DNA of 64,000 bases from positions 71,142,319-71,206,318 of the forward strand of contig CM060686.1 in the NCBI GenBank assembly GCA_030686995.1, written 5' to 3'. Numbering within the stretch: the first letter of the stretch is position 1; every line of letters starts with the position of its first letter. Below the pieces are notes generated by a model that ran no database searches, was not told the DNA's origin, and saw nothing but the letters and a program-made list of their open reading frames with translations. Below, piece by piece: positions 54,434 to 64,000 of this stretch. The position numbers and the translations under genes were made by a program. The stretch is from Artemisia argyi (Eukaryota; Streptophyta; Magnoliopsida; Asterales; Asteraceae).

Positions 54434-55870
54434 TGATACGGGGGATTGTGCACTCGCAACAAGTTTTACCTCTTAAGGGATCTTGAGAATCTTGCAACCC
54501 CCACCAGGCAGTGTACCTGATCGTTGTAGTATAGTATAGTGACAAGTACCGTGGGATTGATCGTTCAACTCAGGAATAGTATCGCTAGGATTAGAAAGCC
54601 TACTAAAATAGGTCTAGAGGTATGGGATGATGCTTTTTGTATTTTTTTATATTTTATGAAAGCAAGTAAAATCTCGGGTTTTGAAGGAGTGGGCGGAATT
54701 AGTTGCTAGCCAACTAACCCAATTACTACAAATACAATCAAAGTAAAATGAAAGAAATGAACTTAAACTAATGTGGTGGAAACAATAATGAGAAAAGTTG
54801 TGTTTACTTAGATTTCATTACTCCCTAGATATCTTTTACCGGTTGATTAGTTTGTTACAATTGTATGGATGACGGGTTATATTCCTTAAAACTAGTCGTA
54901 GGGCCGTGTACAATATTCTCTAACTCTATACGATCCTACTTCATTCCTATGTCGAGCCGACTAAAAGCTCCTAACATGAGATCATTAGAATTCTCTTATG
55001 CATAAAATACAACCAAAAATCGTAGTACACCTCCGATCATGTTTCTTAAGACGTTCAAGCAAGTTACCAATGGAAGTCTGCCAGTTTTCTTAAGCCTAAC
55101 ATCGAATACAATCATCCGTAACAATTATAAACAAACAATCAACCAATAATCAACATCTACGTTTCACTACATCTAAGCAAACACAATAAAAACCTAGCCT
55201 AACATGTTAAAAGAAAGACAAGCATAAGATAGAATCAAACAATACACAGACATATTGAATGATTATTGGAGAACTTATCTTTATTAAAATATGGAAGAAA
55301 GAAGGGTTTGAAACCCATTCAATATACAGAAAATTTGACCTAGGGTTTGCGTTTTAGTATTCCACAATTTGTTCCACACTTTACAATAAAAAACTGGAAA
55401 AATATAGCATCCTAACGGCGTCATGTGTTGGCTTTTGACGCCGTCAACTCGCCGCCAAGTTGAAATTCGTATTGCCTAGATCCAGTCTTGATGCCTTCAT
55501 ATGTAAATCTCCGCTGGGCCGTCACTTGTATTTGGACCCTGACGACCTTGGTGACGCCGTCAAGCCAATTATATTGAAAATGTTCTAGGCCGTCACGTTA
55601 TATTTTCCACATCCACCTCTTTTGCCACTCTTGACGCCGTCATGTGTTAAGGCTTGACGTCGTCAGGTACTGTTCCCAACAAGGAATTTGAGACTTTGCC
55701 GTTTTCTTCACTTTTATGCTCCAAAAACGTCTAAAACGCTTCCTTTTCCAGATTTCTCCTCAAAAGTACCTAAGATGACAAAAGGAACGCTTTAGGGCAA
55801 TAATTGATCAAATAATTGAGAATTCGGGCTTAAATGATCCCTTAAAAGCGGTACACTTTTTGCCTCATCA
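54434..55870 (-). repeat. Gypsy LTR E (5' LTR of the interior at 51329-54433)
   Basis: 1,437 bp, TGATACGGGGG to GCCTCATCA in plus orientation. The TGACG/GACGCCGTC cluster is at about 55410-55665. It abuts a copia gag fragment at 55871. Confidence 0.9.
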
Positions 55871-56411
55871 CTATGCTTGCATGTACACTAAGCGATCTCA
55901 GGATCTCTTAGAATACGTCATTGGCACATACCCTAAGACTGATAACAAGCGAAATAGGTTTATTGCATCATCCTCAATGATTAAGAATAAGCATGTAACC
56001 TTTGAGGCACCCTTGGAACTTCAGATCCCAACACATCAAAACATGTTCAGCAACTAGAAGTGAAAAGGACTAAGGTTCCCATCAGTCCTTCTACAGGAGT
56101 TAACAGTGACACTAAAGCTAGCGAGTCAAAACCTAGGATAAACATTAAGAATTATAGGACTTCACCAGCTAAAAGTGTTCTTAAGAAGAAAGTAGAAGAC
56201 CACATAAGGAACAATAAGTCTGAGTTGAACAAAAGGAATCATAGTTTAAAGACTAATTCACATTGCAAAACATGTAATGAATGTTTAATTGCGGGTAATC
56301 ATGATGAATGTGTTGAGAAATTTTTGAAGTCGTTCAACAAAACCCTTGTTAAGAAAGTTTGGAGAGCTAAACGAGTTAAGCAAATTTTGAAAGCAACAGG
56401 AAATTTTCTTT
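55871..56411 (+). pseudogene. gag: Copia gag C-terminal fragment
   Basis: It reads YACMYTKRSQDLLEYVIGTYPK..., a stop (56055-56057, with a possible frame change nearby), then KVPISPSTGVNSDTKASESKPR...SPAKSVLKKKVEDH...CKTCNECLIAGNHDECV...QILKATGNFL. This matches the linker between Gag and protease of a copia lineage abundant in Asteraceae, with a CX2C...H...C-like cluster. It is truncated on the left by LTR E and on the right at 56411, where an LTR starts in the middle of the KATGK motif. It belongs to none of the other elements here. Confidence 0.7.
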
Positions 56412-56615
56412 GTAAACAAGTAACTTATACATTTTACTATAAGTTATAGTTTACATAGTTTGTCATCATCAAAAAAAGGGAGATTATTGGCATGAATATT
56501 ACGATATTTAATCTAAACATCCTCTTCATGTTTTGATGATGACAAAGATGTAAGTTACAACATATAACGTAAAGTGCATAAGTTACTTGTGATCATAATT
56601 CATCTATGCATTCAT

Positions 56616-56727
56616 ACGTCAACAAGCCTTGACATCTCAACGTCTCGAGTATGCTTCAACAATCACTTAAGACGTCAACAAGCCTCGACATCTCAATGTC
56701 TTGAGTATGCTTCAACAATCACTTAAG
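56616..56727 (+). repeat. 56-bp tandem duplication in the LTR
   Basis: Two units starting ACGTCAACAAGCC and ending CACTTAAG, also at 63170-63281 in the 3' LTR. Confidence 0.9.
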
Positions 56728-56969
56728 GTATGTACAAACAAATGTCTAATACATTTTATGATTAAAGGGATTTTATTTAAACATTACAAAATCTATAAAA
56801 TGATATAAAAATGTTATATATATATATTTTTTTTAAAACAATTTTGGTAATTAAAGGAAAATGTTTAATTCCTAACAAATATATGAATTCCAATTTTTAA
56901 CCAAAATCAGTTAGTTTTTCACCAAATAAACTTTCACCAGAAAAGACAAAGATTTCTGACCGTTTCAGT

Positions 56970-57046
56970 AGGGCGACCCCTTTAATTATGGGCGGCCCCC
57001 TTAATTATTAAAGGGATCGGCCATACAATTAAGGGGACCGGCACAC
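56970..57046. repeat. Hairpin module upstream of TATA, copia-3-like 5' LTR
   Basis: GGGCGACCCCTTTAATTATG / GGCGGCCCCCTTAATTATTAAAGGG / AATTAAGGGGACCGGC units form an imperfect inverted repeat ending 24 bp before TATAAATA. In the 3' LTR (63521-63572) one arm of about 24 bp is deleted. Confidence 0.7.
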
Positions 57047-57364
57047 TCCAGTTGTCAGAAATTTTTGCCTATAAATACTGGTTCATTTCTGAAATTTTTC
57101 CTCACCTTTTGCACGAAAATTTTCAGTTCCAATCCCTTCAAAACATCCTTCTAAATCCTTTGATCATAAGATTATAAGTCTTTGTTTCAAGTGATCCAAT
57201 CCTTCACCACTCAAAGTGCAAGAGAAGAATCAATCCTCCCTATCATAAAGCCAAAGATGTATTAGGATCTAGTTAGTGTTTATGTGAAATTGTGAGTTAT
57301 GTATATGTAATAAGTAGATCAAGATGATTTTACTTAGTAGTGAGTTTATGAGTGAGTAAGAAGT

Positions 57365-57540
57365 AGTAGTGCGAAGAAGTCATGAAGTTGTGAAGAAGTA
57401 GATGTGTGAATATGTAGTCGAGTATAGAAGAAGTTGTGAAGTAGTGAAGAAGTCGTGAAGTCGTGAAGTAGTGAAGAAGTCGTGAAGTCGTGAAGCCATG
57501 AAGAAGTCGTGAAGTCGTGTAGAAGTTGTGTAGAGATTGA
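57365..57540 (+). repeat. GTGAAGAAGTC minisatellite
   Basis: About 15 imperfect units of 9-12 bp (GTGAAGAAGTC, GTGAAGTC, GTGAAGTA) in the transcribed part of the LTR. The copia-3 LTRs have the same region in reverse complement as ACTTCTTCAC-type repeats, more diverged. Confidence 0.8.
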
Positions 57541-58295
57541 ATTTGTGAGATTGGTTCAAGCTATAATTAGAACTCGACATTTAGCTTAGTGTCGTTAAAT
57601 GGTGTAAGCAAAAGTTGTGTACGGTTTTCTCCGCCAAAAGGGAGCTTGTTGAGTAGTGAAGAAAACTCTCGAGTAGGTGACTCGGGAAGTGGAGTAGGGC
57701 AAGGAAGGTGTCCTTGTAGCCGAACCACTATAAATCATCGTGTCCGGTTTGCATTTCCTTTCTCTTATCTCTTTACATTTATTCTTGCATTTATCGCTTT
57801 ACATCTATACTTGCCTATATGTCTTAGTTGTTGCTTATATAGTTGTGATGATTGATTGTGTTGTACATAGAAGTTAATATTGTGATTGTGTGTATAATTA
57901 TATGATATGGTCAAATTGATTATTATTCATACTTCTCATATTAAGTTTAACTTGATAGATAATTTGATACAAAACGTTTTAAGATTTTAAAAGGAAAATG
58001 TATTCACATAAAGATCGACCAAAGCTCCATTCATAAAACTAAGTTTTTCCAAAAGCTTACATATATAACTGATCATATTGATTATATATTGTTTTCATAC
58101 TAAACTCTAATTGAAGGGTTTCCAAACAAACAATTAAATAAATTTGAATCAACATTTTGAAACAATTAAATAAATTTGAATCAATAAATTCGAAACAATT
58201 AAATAAACTCATATTGATTATATATTGTTTTCATAGTAAACTCTAATTGAAGGGAAAACTATTCAAACCCCCCCCCCCCTTCTAGTTTTCCACAA

Positions 58296-58309
58296 TTGGT
58301 ACCAGAGCC
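58296..58309 (+). other. iMet-type primer-binding site
   Basis: TTGGTACCAGAGCC follows the LTR end, with a single C for T change from TTGGTATCAGAGCC. Confidence 0.85.
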
Positions 58310-61294
58310 ACGTCGCTCAAATTTTCAAAACAAATGGTTTTAAAAATTGAGTACGATCCATGTATGAAATTACCCATTAAGGAGGATTAAATATGAAAAG
58401 TGTTTTGTTGATTAACTTGTATTATTTTTGATATTAAATACACTAATTATACTATCTCAAGATAAGATTATGCTTAGTACACGTGTTATATGTTCGTTTT
58501 TAAAATCAGAAAGTTACACACCTTTCCACAAAGTCAGAAAACAATTTTTAACAAAAAAATTCATTTTTTAGTATCAGATGGGCGGCCCCTTTAATTGTCT
58601 GGGTGGCCCCCTTAAATAATAGGCGGCCCCCTAAAATTTAAGGGGTCCGCCTGTCTGTTCGACAGTTTTTCAAAAACTTTGAAAAATCATATAAAATTAA
58701 CCGTAACTCCATAGAAGTTGTGCCACCCGGCGTTTTAAAGGTAATTGAGTCTAATTTCATTTAAAAATACTTAAAAGTGACCATTACAAACTTAAATAAG
58801 TAATAAAGTCAAAATACTATACGGTGGTCAAAAATTTGTGTTTCGTTTTAACGTAAAACTTTTGTTTTACCTTTTCCTTCAAGTCGAGCATTCCTAATTG
58901 ATATACTTTTGAAAAATTAAGTATTTATGTTTTCAAAATATTGATCTTAATTAAATTATAGAATGGGGAGGAAACTATTTTACTTTCAAATAAAATCGAG
59001 CTAAGTAAACATTGGTGTATATAATACACAAAACGACGACAAGTGTTTTATATGTTATGTGAACTTCTTTGTGATTTTATTTTCTTAATTGAATATATTA
59101 GATAATTGTTGCTATTTGAAGTTTAGCTATTTTTATATCTCTAAGCATATGTGCCCTATTAGTTTATAGCTAGCTTTCCGGTTTATACTTAACTAGATCT
59201 TATGCTAGATTTCTTGCGTTAGGATTATTATAATATGCTTGCATTGCATATAGGTATAGATGGCTTAATGTTACTCAAACATCTTGTAAATGAGTTAAAT
59301 CTAGTCACCTATATTTCAAACAATTTAATCTATTATTCACAACACACTTAAATATTTTCTACAAATTAGCTTGTTTTACCTTAAGTTGTTTAATAAGAGA
59401 AATTGAATTATTTTAAAACATTAGTAGTTATATAAATGAGAAAGTATTTTCAAAATCTAAGTGTTTTCATTATAAGTAACAATAAATACTTTTTTTTCAC
59501 ATAAACAATACATATAACAATCATGAAATAATAAGTCAACTTTCAATCATTCACTAATCTCACTCATAAATAATCTTAGGATTAATGGAACACACTATCA
59601 AAATATTTATTTATGTTAAATGAGTGTTCGTGAGGGTCAAGAAAGATCTTGATATTATATCAATTCATTATTCAAATTATGATTGATATATTCATCAAAT
59701 CTAATTGACATGTTTTGAGTGTGGACAAGAAATTGGATAGTTATTTGTTTAGCTTCAAGATTACATCAAATTTTAACAAAAGATATAGTCTTGAATCTAC
59801 ATATTCAATCACACTAGATTGATATGAAAATATTTACATTCTTTGTAGATGAAAAGAATATGCATTGGATCATAACTTACACTTGTGTTGATAATGCCAT
59901 ATTGAATCTACTTGTCCAATAGTTGTGTTCCAAATATTAGAATAACATGTTTAACACATGCATAAAATATACAATGAAGTAGGATTGACGACTTGGATGT
60001 TTCGTCCGAAATATTCAAGCAATTTACATTGCAATGCAATGGATAAATGTGTCATATCCGAAAAACCAAACATGAGCAAACTAACAACATATGTAAACTT
60101 TGCTCACACTACTTAAAATCATCACTTCAAGATAAAATACATATTTAAGAATAATACACACTATATATTCTATGTATTTCATTTTCTTTGTAGCATGAAT
60201 TGTTGTGTTACAAGATAATGCACTACACTTTACTTTTTGAAAGAATATAAGTTATTAGAATTGAAAAATAACTTGTCACAATCCATAAACAAGTAAAATA
60301 TTATTTTTTTCAAATACTAGTTAAAAGTATGATATATAACATTGACAAAAATCATAGAAAATAATGTTTGTTTAAGAATAAATTAATGTCTAGCTTTGAT
60401 ATCATTTGAGAATCACAAACTCATTTAAGATAAATAATCTTAATGAGATTCATTTCACAAGAGATGCTAAGGTGCACTCTTAAGTCTAGCACATTTATTA
60501 AATCAAGTAATATGTCATCAAAACCAAACAACCGGTAAATCATGATCAAAAGATTAAAACTTTGCGTTTACTCTTATCTAAACATTCAACACATCACTAT
60601 TGGGATAGCGAGTAAAATATATCATGTAGATTTACCTTCATAAAAACATGATGTTTGAGTCACATTAAGCCAAGTGTTAGTGAATCAAGCAAACTTCATA
60701 TTTGGTACTCTTCGATAGGTAAATTTAGGAACTCAATTTCTTCTAAAAAGAGAATGACTACTGGAGAATCTATTGACTAGAAATTCAATTTAACCTAACG
60801 GTTGAATTGCTTCTATGTGAGAAGTTGGTTGTGTGTAACCCGTAAAAATGGTCGTGTTTAGCCTGAATTGAGCACCACTAGTAATAGTCTCATACACATT
60901 CTCCAACTTGATTAAATTGCTCTTCCTAAATATACCTAACGCTAGTTTACTCTTATGAACTTTGCTTCTCATTAGATTCTGTCATTTCTAAATTTATGGC
61001 ATATCGCATATATGTTGTTTCTAGATGTTTATCTGCTCCTATGTGATTTGATTGTATGCCTTTACATGCTTAACTCTATGTCCGGATGAGCACAAATTTA
61101 ATGGGGAGGGAAAACACACTCACTCACATATATCCTTCTACCTTACACTCAAACCTCATAACCCTTCTTCAGTACATCCTCAAACCACCCATGTGAAATG
61201 AAAAACCGAATCATCCTTTATACTACCAATCTCGAGTCATCCACCATTTCCATGCCCTCAAAATTTACCTTCCTAAACCACACCTTTCCTACAC
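58310..61294. other. Long AT-rich interior without genes
   Basis: 3 kb where gag and pol should be. I find no Gag, protease, integrase or RT motif on either strand. A further copy of the hairpin module lies at 58572-58655. The rest has no strong repeat. A 60-codon minus-strand frame at 60790-60972 is not supported. It is either decayed gag or acquired sequence. Confidence 0.6.
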
Positions 61295-61302
61295 TATAAA
61301 TA
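61295..61302 (+). promoter_or_regulatory. TATA box upstream of ORF2 (copia-3-like)
   Basis: ACTATAAATACA lies 43 bp before the conserved ATG 61338; same spacing class as in copia-3 (44 bp). Confidence 0.55.
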
Positions 61303-61319
61303 CATCTCCTTCATCCTTA

Positions 61320-61946
61320 ATGATCATCCAACCAAACATGTTATCCCCCAACAATCCAAGATCTAAACTCTCAAGAGTTGCTAAGATCTCCGTAAAACCC
61401 GTTTGTAGGAGAAAAATTGACTCTTGTCAAAGCTCAAGTGATGTTGTTCCAAATCAACCAATACCCAAATCTTATGCTCTTACAAATAACCCATATCACA
61501 AACAAAGCCAAACAACCATGCTTGGTTCCACCAATGCTTCTTCTCATGATGAGCATGCACAATCCCAAAACAACAATCCAAACCTCATCACAATTGCTTC
61601 ACTTGATGCTCATTCAACAAAAACACCATCCATTCATGATGCCTATCTTCCATCCATATCATGCTTTCATGATTACCCAAGCTCAAACATGTCACCACCA
61701 CACCCTATAACTTCACATTTCATTCCTATGTTGCATGTCCAATCATCCATCCCTAATAACAACCACATTCCACCATCATCACTTTCCTCCAAACACTTGA
61801 AGTTCATTGAAGAACTCAAGGAAGCCCATGAGCTTTATGCTCTTCTTACCTTACACCTTGCTCAATGCAACTTGGAACAACTTTCCTCTAGCTCTCCTTC
61901 ATCACCCCACAACTTGAATCAAGTTGAAAAACATGTCAACAATTGA
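61320..61946 (+). pseudogene. ORF2 of the copia-3-like element, with premature stop
   Basis: Homologous to the ORF at 19754-20604. Shared blocks are PNM-SPNN, a basic start (KLSRVAKISVKPVCRRKIDS), SSDVVPNQP, ASSHDEHAQSQNNNPNL, LKFIEELKEAHEL-ALL-LHLAQ and NQVEKHVN. TGA at 61944-61946 interrupts it, but the same frame continues with PCCIFL...FNEHFTWIEYLL to another stop at about 62046, so the stop is a recent mutation in a once longer protein. The likely start is ATG 61338, second of two. Function unknown, with no known domain. Confidence 0.65.
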
Positions 61947-62964
61947 CCTTGTTGCATCTTTCTCCTAAGAACCATTACATTCAATGAACACTTCACTTGG
62001 ATTGAGTATCTTCTCGCTAGTTCTCATCCAAAACCCTCGCTTGAATAACATCCAAACTCTCAATCAACCTCTTCCGCTCCTAACTCTACACCTCTAAACT
62101 CCCTACATTCTACTAAGTGCGTCATCACCACCAAAACTTAAATCCCTAAAAGTCAAGCAAATTTCTTTATGAAATGCATCTTTTCCACTTCCCAACAAGT
62201 GAAAAACACAAAGAATATATCCAAGCTTCAAGTGTTGTTGGGCCATCACCACCTCATTCACATATCCATCTTCGGTCGTCAACCAAAAAAACACCTAAAA
62301 CTCCCATGACTCCCAATCATCCACCCTTGTCAAACGATATATTAATCTAAACCATATTTGTCAACCTTTTGTCATTACCTTCCCTTTTCATTCACGCTCA
62401 TCCTTCCTCTTTTTCTACATTTTTAAAAGAACATATCATTCTCATCTTCATTTTTTTTAACTCTTTTAAAATATATATTTTGGCATCTTTCGCCAAAATA
62501 TGTCGGTAGAATCTTTGGATTAGGTTCTAATCATTATCATGTCTTAAGCTTTGGTCATGGTAATTTTTTTTGGGGAGTTAGGTTGTTGTTTTTAAAACAA
62601 TAATTTCATGTGTCATTTTTTTTGTGCATATACCTATTACGTCCATATATTGTTCCCCTATTAGTATCATGCATATATCTGTCATCATCATTATATATAT
62701 TTGCACTTGTCTAATAACTTTGTTTTGAAGGATTACTTCATCGCTCGATTCTTTGGTAGCCAAAACAAGTTTTGAGCATACACCAAGGGGGAGTATACAC
62801 CAAGGGGGAGCATACACCAAGGGGGAGCATTAAGGTTGTTAGGATCAAGGCTTCACTTACGATGATGCAAGCTCGTCATTTACATTCTATCTCAAGGGTT
62901 CAAGCATAGTAGAAGTCTCATTTTAGAATCCACCTTTTTGCTTCGACAAAAGGGGGAGAAGAAG
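61947..62964 (+). other. ORF2 downstream region and purine tracts
   Basis: It includes the remaining ORF2 codons to about 62046, then non-coding sequence. At 62777-62827 a 17-bp unit CATACACCAAGGGGGAG is repeated three times. The terminal polypurine tract AAAAGGGGGAGAAGAAG is at 62948-62964, immediately before the 3' LTR. Confidence 0.7.
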
Positions 62965-64000
62965 TGTAAACAAGTAACTTATACATTTTACTATAAGTTA
63001 TAGTTTACATAGTTTGTCATCATCAAAAAAAGGGAGATTATTGGCATGAATATTACGATATTTAATCTAAACATCCTCTTCATGTTTTGATGATGACAAA
63101 GATGTAAGTTACAACATATAACGTAAAGTGCATAGGTTACTTGTGATCATAATTCATCTATGCATTCATACGTCAACAAGCCTCGACATCTCAACGTCTC
63201 AAGTATGCTTCAACAATCACTTAAGACGTCAACAAGCCTCGACATCTCAATGTCTTGAGTATGCTTCAACAATCACTTAAGGTATGTACAAACAAATGTC
63301 TAATACATTTTATGATCAAAGGGATTTTATTTAAACATTACAAAATCTATAAAATGATATAAACATGTTATATATTTTTTTTGAAAAACAATTTTGGTAA
63401 TTAAAGGAAAATGTTTAATTCATAACAAATATATGAATTCAAATTTTTAACCAAAATCAGTTAGTTTTTCACCAAATAAACTTTCACCAGAAAAGACAAA
63501 GATTTCTGACCGTTTCAGTAGGGCGGCCCCCTTAATTATGGGCGGTCCCCTTAATTATTAAGGGGACCGGCATGCTCCAGTTGTCAGAATTTTTTGCCTA
63601 TAAATACTGGTTCATTTCTGCAATTTTTCCTCACCTTTTGCACGAAAATTTTCAGTTCCAATCCCTTCAAAACATCCTTCTAAATCCTTTGATCATAAGA
63701 TTATAAGTCTTTGTTTCAAGTGATCCAATCCTTCACCACTCAAAGTGCAAGAGAAGAATCCTCCCTATCATAAAGCCAAAGATGTATTAGGATCTAGTTA
63801 GTGTTTATGTGAAGTTGTGAGTTATGTATATGTAATAAGTAGATCAAGATGATCTTACTTAGTAGTGAGTTTATGAGTGAGTAAGAAGTAGTGGGAAGAA
63901 GTAGTAGTGCGGAGAAGTCATGAAGTTGTGAAGAAGTAGATGTGTGAATATGTAGTGGAGCATAGAAGAAGTCGTGAAGTAGTGAAGAAGTCGTGAAGTC
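62965..64000 (+). repeat. 3' LTR of the copia-3-like element (cut by window end)
   Basis: The first 1,036 bp of the LTR, nearly identical to 56412 onward except small indels, including an arm deletion in the hairpin and a short insertion near 63890. TATA box at 63599-63606. Confidence 0.9.

Larger units (their letters stand above)
46355..55870 (-). mobile_element. Minus-strand gypsy-family cluster: four LTRs, one fragment, one interior
   Basis: In plus coordinates: LTR A 46355-47840, interior 47841-48180, LTR B 48181 to about 49635, scrambled joint to 49684, LTR C 49685-51139, LTR fragment D 51140-51328, interior 51329-54433, LTR E 54434-55870. A 130-bp interior segment (from AAAGTATATATCACAATA to AAAGAGGTCTTTT) occurs both at about 48050-48180 and 51329-51475, and the LTR B block begins precisely at its end. 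This suggests insertion or recombination of whole LTR units at that spot. The outer flanks show no TSD. No pol is present. Confidence 0.8.
56412..58294 (+). repeat. 5' LTR of the copia-3-like element
   Basis: 1,883 bp, TGTAAACAAG to TTTTCCACA. It holds a 56-bp tandem duplication (56616-56727), the hairpin module (56970-57046), TATA box TATAAATA (57070-57077), a GTGAAGAAGTC minisatellite (57365-57540) and a C12 run (58268-58279) 15 bp before the end. Confidence 0.92.
56412..64000 (+). mobile_element. Copia-3-like non-autonomous element (continues past the window)
   Basis: 5' LTR 56412-58294, iMet-type primer site, 4.7-kb interior, purine tract, 3' LTR from 62965 to beyond 64000. It starts TGTAAACAAG, and the same start at 62965 follows the purine tract AAAAGGGGGAGAAGAAG. 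The downstream LTR half, the hairpin modules and ORF2 are shared with copia-3, but the upstream part of the LTR differs, so it is a sister subfamily. No gag or pol is recognisable; the only coding remnant is ORF2. The left TSD would be TTCTT (56407-56411); the right one is outside the window. Confidence 0.88.

Noticed and set aside
56412..56488. LTR start placed at TGGCATGAATATT (56488 and 63042)
   Set aside because: The identity between the two copies extends 76 bp further left to TGTAAACAAG, which directly follows a purine tract at 62948-62964 and interrupts a copia gag motif at 56411. The earlier start is better.
57589..57855. 88-codon frame in the copia-3-like LTR
   Set aside because: It lies wholly in the LTR leader region; the matching copia-3 sequence does not keep a comparable frame.

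Overview
The window is repeat-rich nuclear DNA from a flowering plant, most likely a daisy-family species (Asteraceae). I see no host gene, rRNA or tRNA gene. The Asteraceae suggestion comes from recognising, from memory, retrotransposon proteins that recur in Tanacetum/Artemisia/sunflower-type genomes: an env-like third ORF, a copia gag tail with a CX2CX4H-like cluster, and a retropepsin-like fragment. It was not checked by a search. Nearly every base can be assigned to LTR retrotransposons, their fragments, or simple and mini-satellite repeats.

Layout. (1) 164-9619: a complete SIRE/Maximus-type Ty1/copia element (plus strand) with matching 481-bp LTRs, target-site duplication (TSD) ATCCT and tRNA-iMet primer site. 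It has a frameshifted gag, a protease-integrase ORF whose reverse transcriptase is deleted in frame, an antisense 149-aa ORF, and a broken env-like ORF3. (2) 9620-11400: an old minus-strand copia pol relic. (3) 11540-13725: two arrays of a 10-bp T-tract repeat in opposite orientation, flanking a cluster of 18-bp palindromes. (4) 13740-46354: a deep nest. Copia-2 (LTR and gag start, 14898-15842) is interrupted by a Ty3/gypsy element (gypsy-A). Gypsy-A is interrupted by copia-4 (LTR 38103-40567, decayed gag and pol to 44176). Copia-3 (minus strand, 17536-38097, TSD ACTTT) is inserted at exactly that boundary. Copia-3 holds a three-LTR tandem element (21277-34366, TSD ACATG), whose middle LTR holds a small copia-type element (25678-28496, TSD AAGCT). 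Gypsy-A resumes after a (TA)33 tract at 44177. (5) 46355-55870: a minus-strand cluster of the same gypsy family with four long LTRs, an LTR fragment, and one gag/retropepsin-like ORF with no pol. (6) 55871-56411: a copia gag C-terminal fragment, interrupted by (7) a plus-strand relative of copia-3 running from 56412 past the window end.

How the parts work together. Most elements cannot move alone. Copia-3 and its plus-strand relative lack protease, integrase and reverse transcriptase, yet share a conserved unknown ORF (ORF2) preceded by its own TATA box. The gypsy family has its retropepsin fragment joined to the usual post-pol motif. The three-LTR element has about 3-kb LTRs around 685-bp non-coding interiors. 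The LTR pairs I compared by eye are nearly identical, so several insertions look young and were probably mobilised in trans. The most unusual signals are ORF2 with its internal promoter, the hairpin modules just upstream of the LTR TATA boxes, the three-LTR composite with one TSD, the phased T-tract arrays, and a shared intron-acceptor-like gag/pol junction in two different copia lineages.
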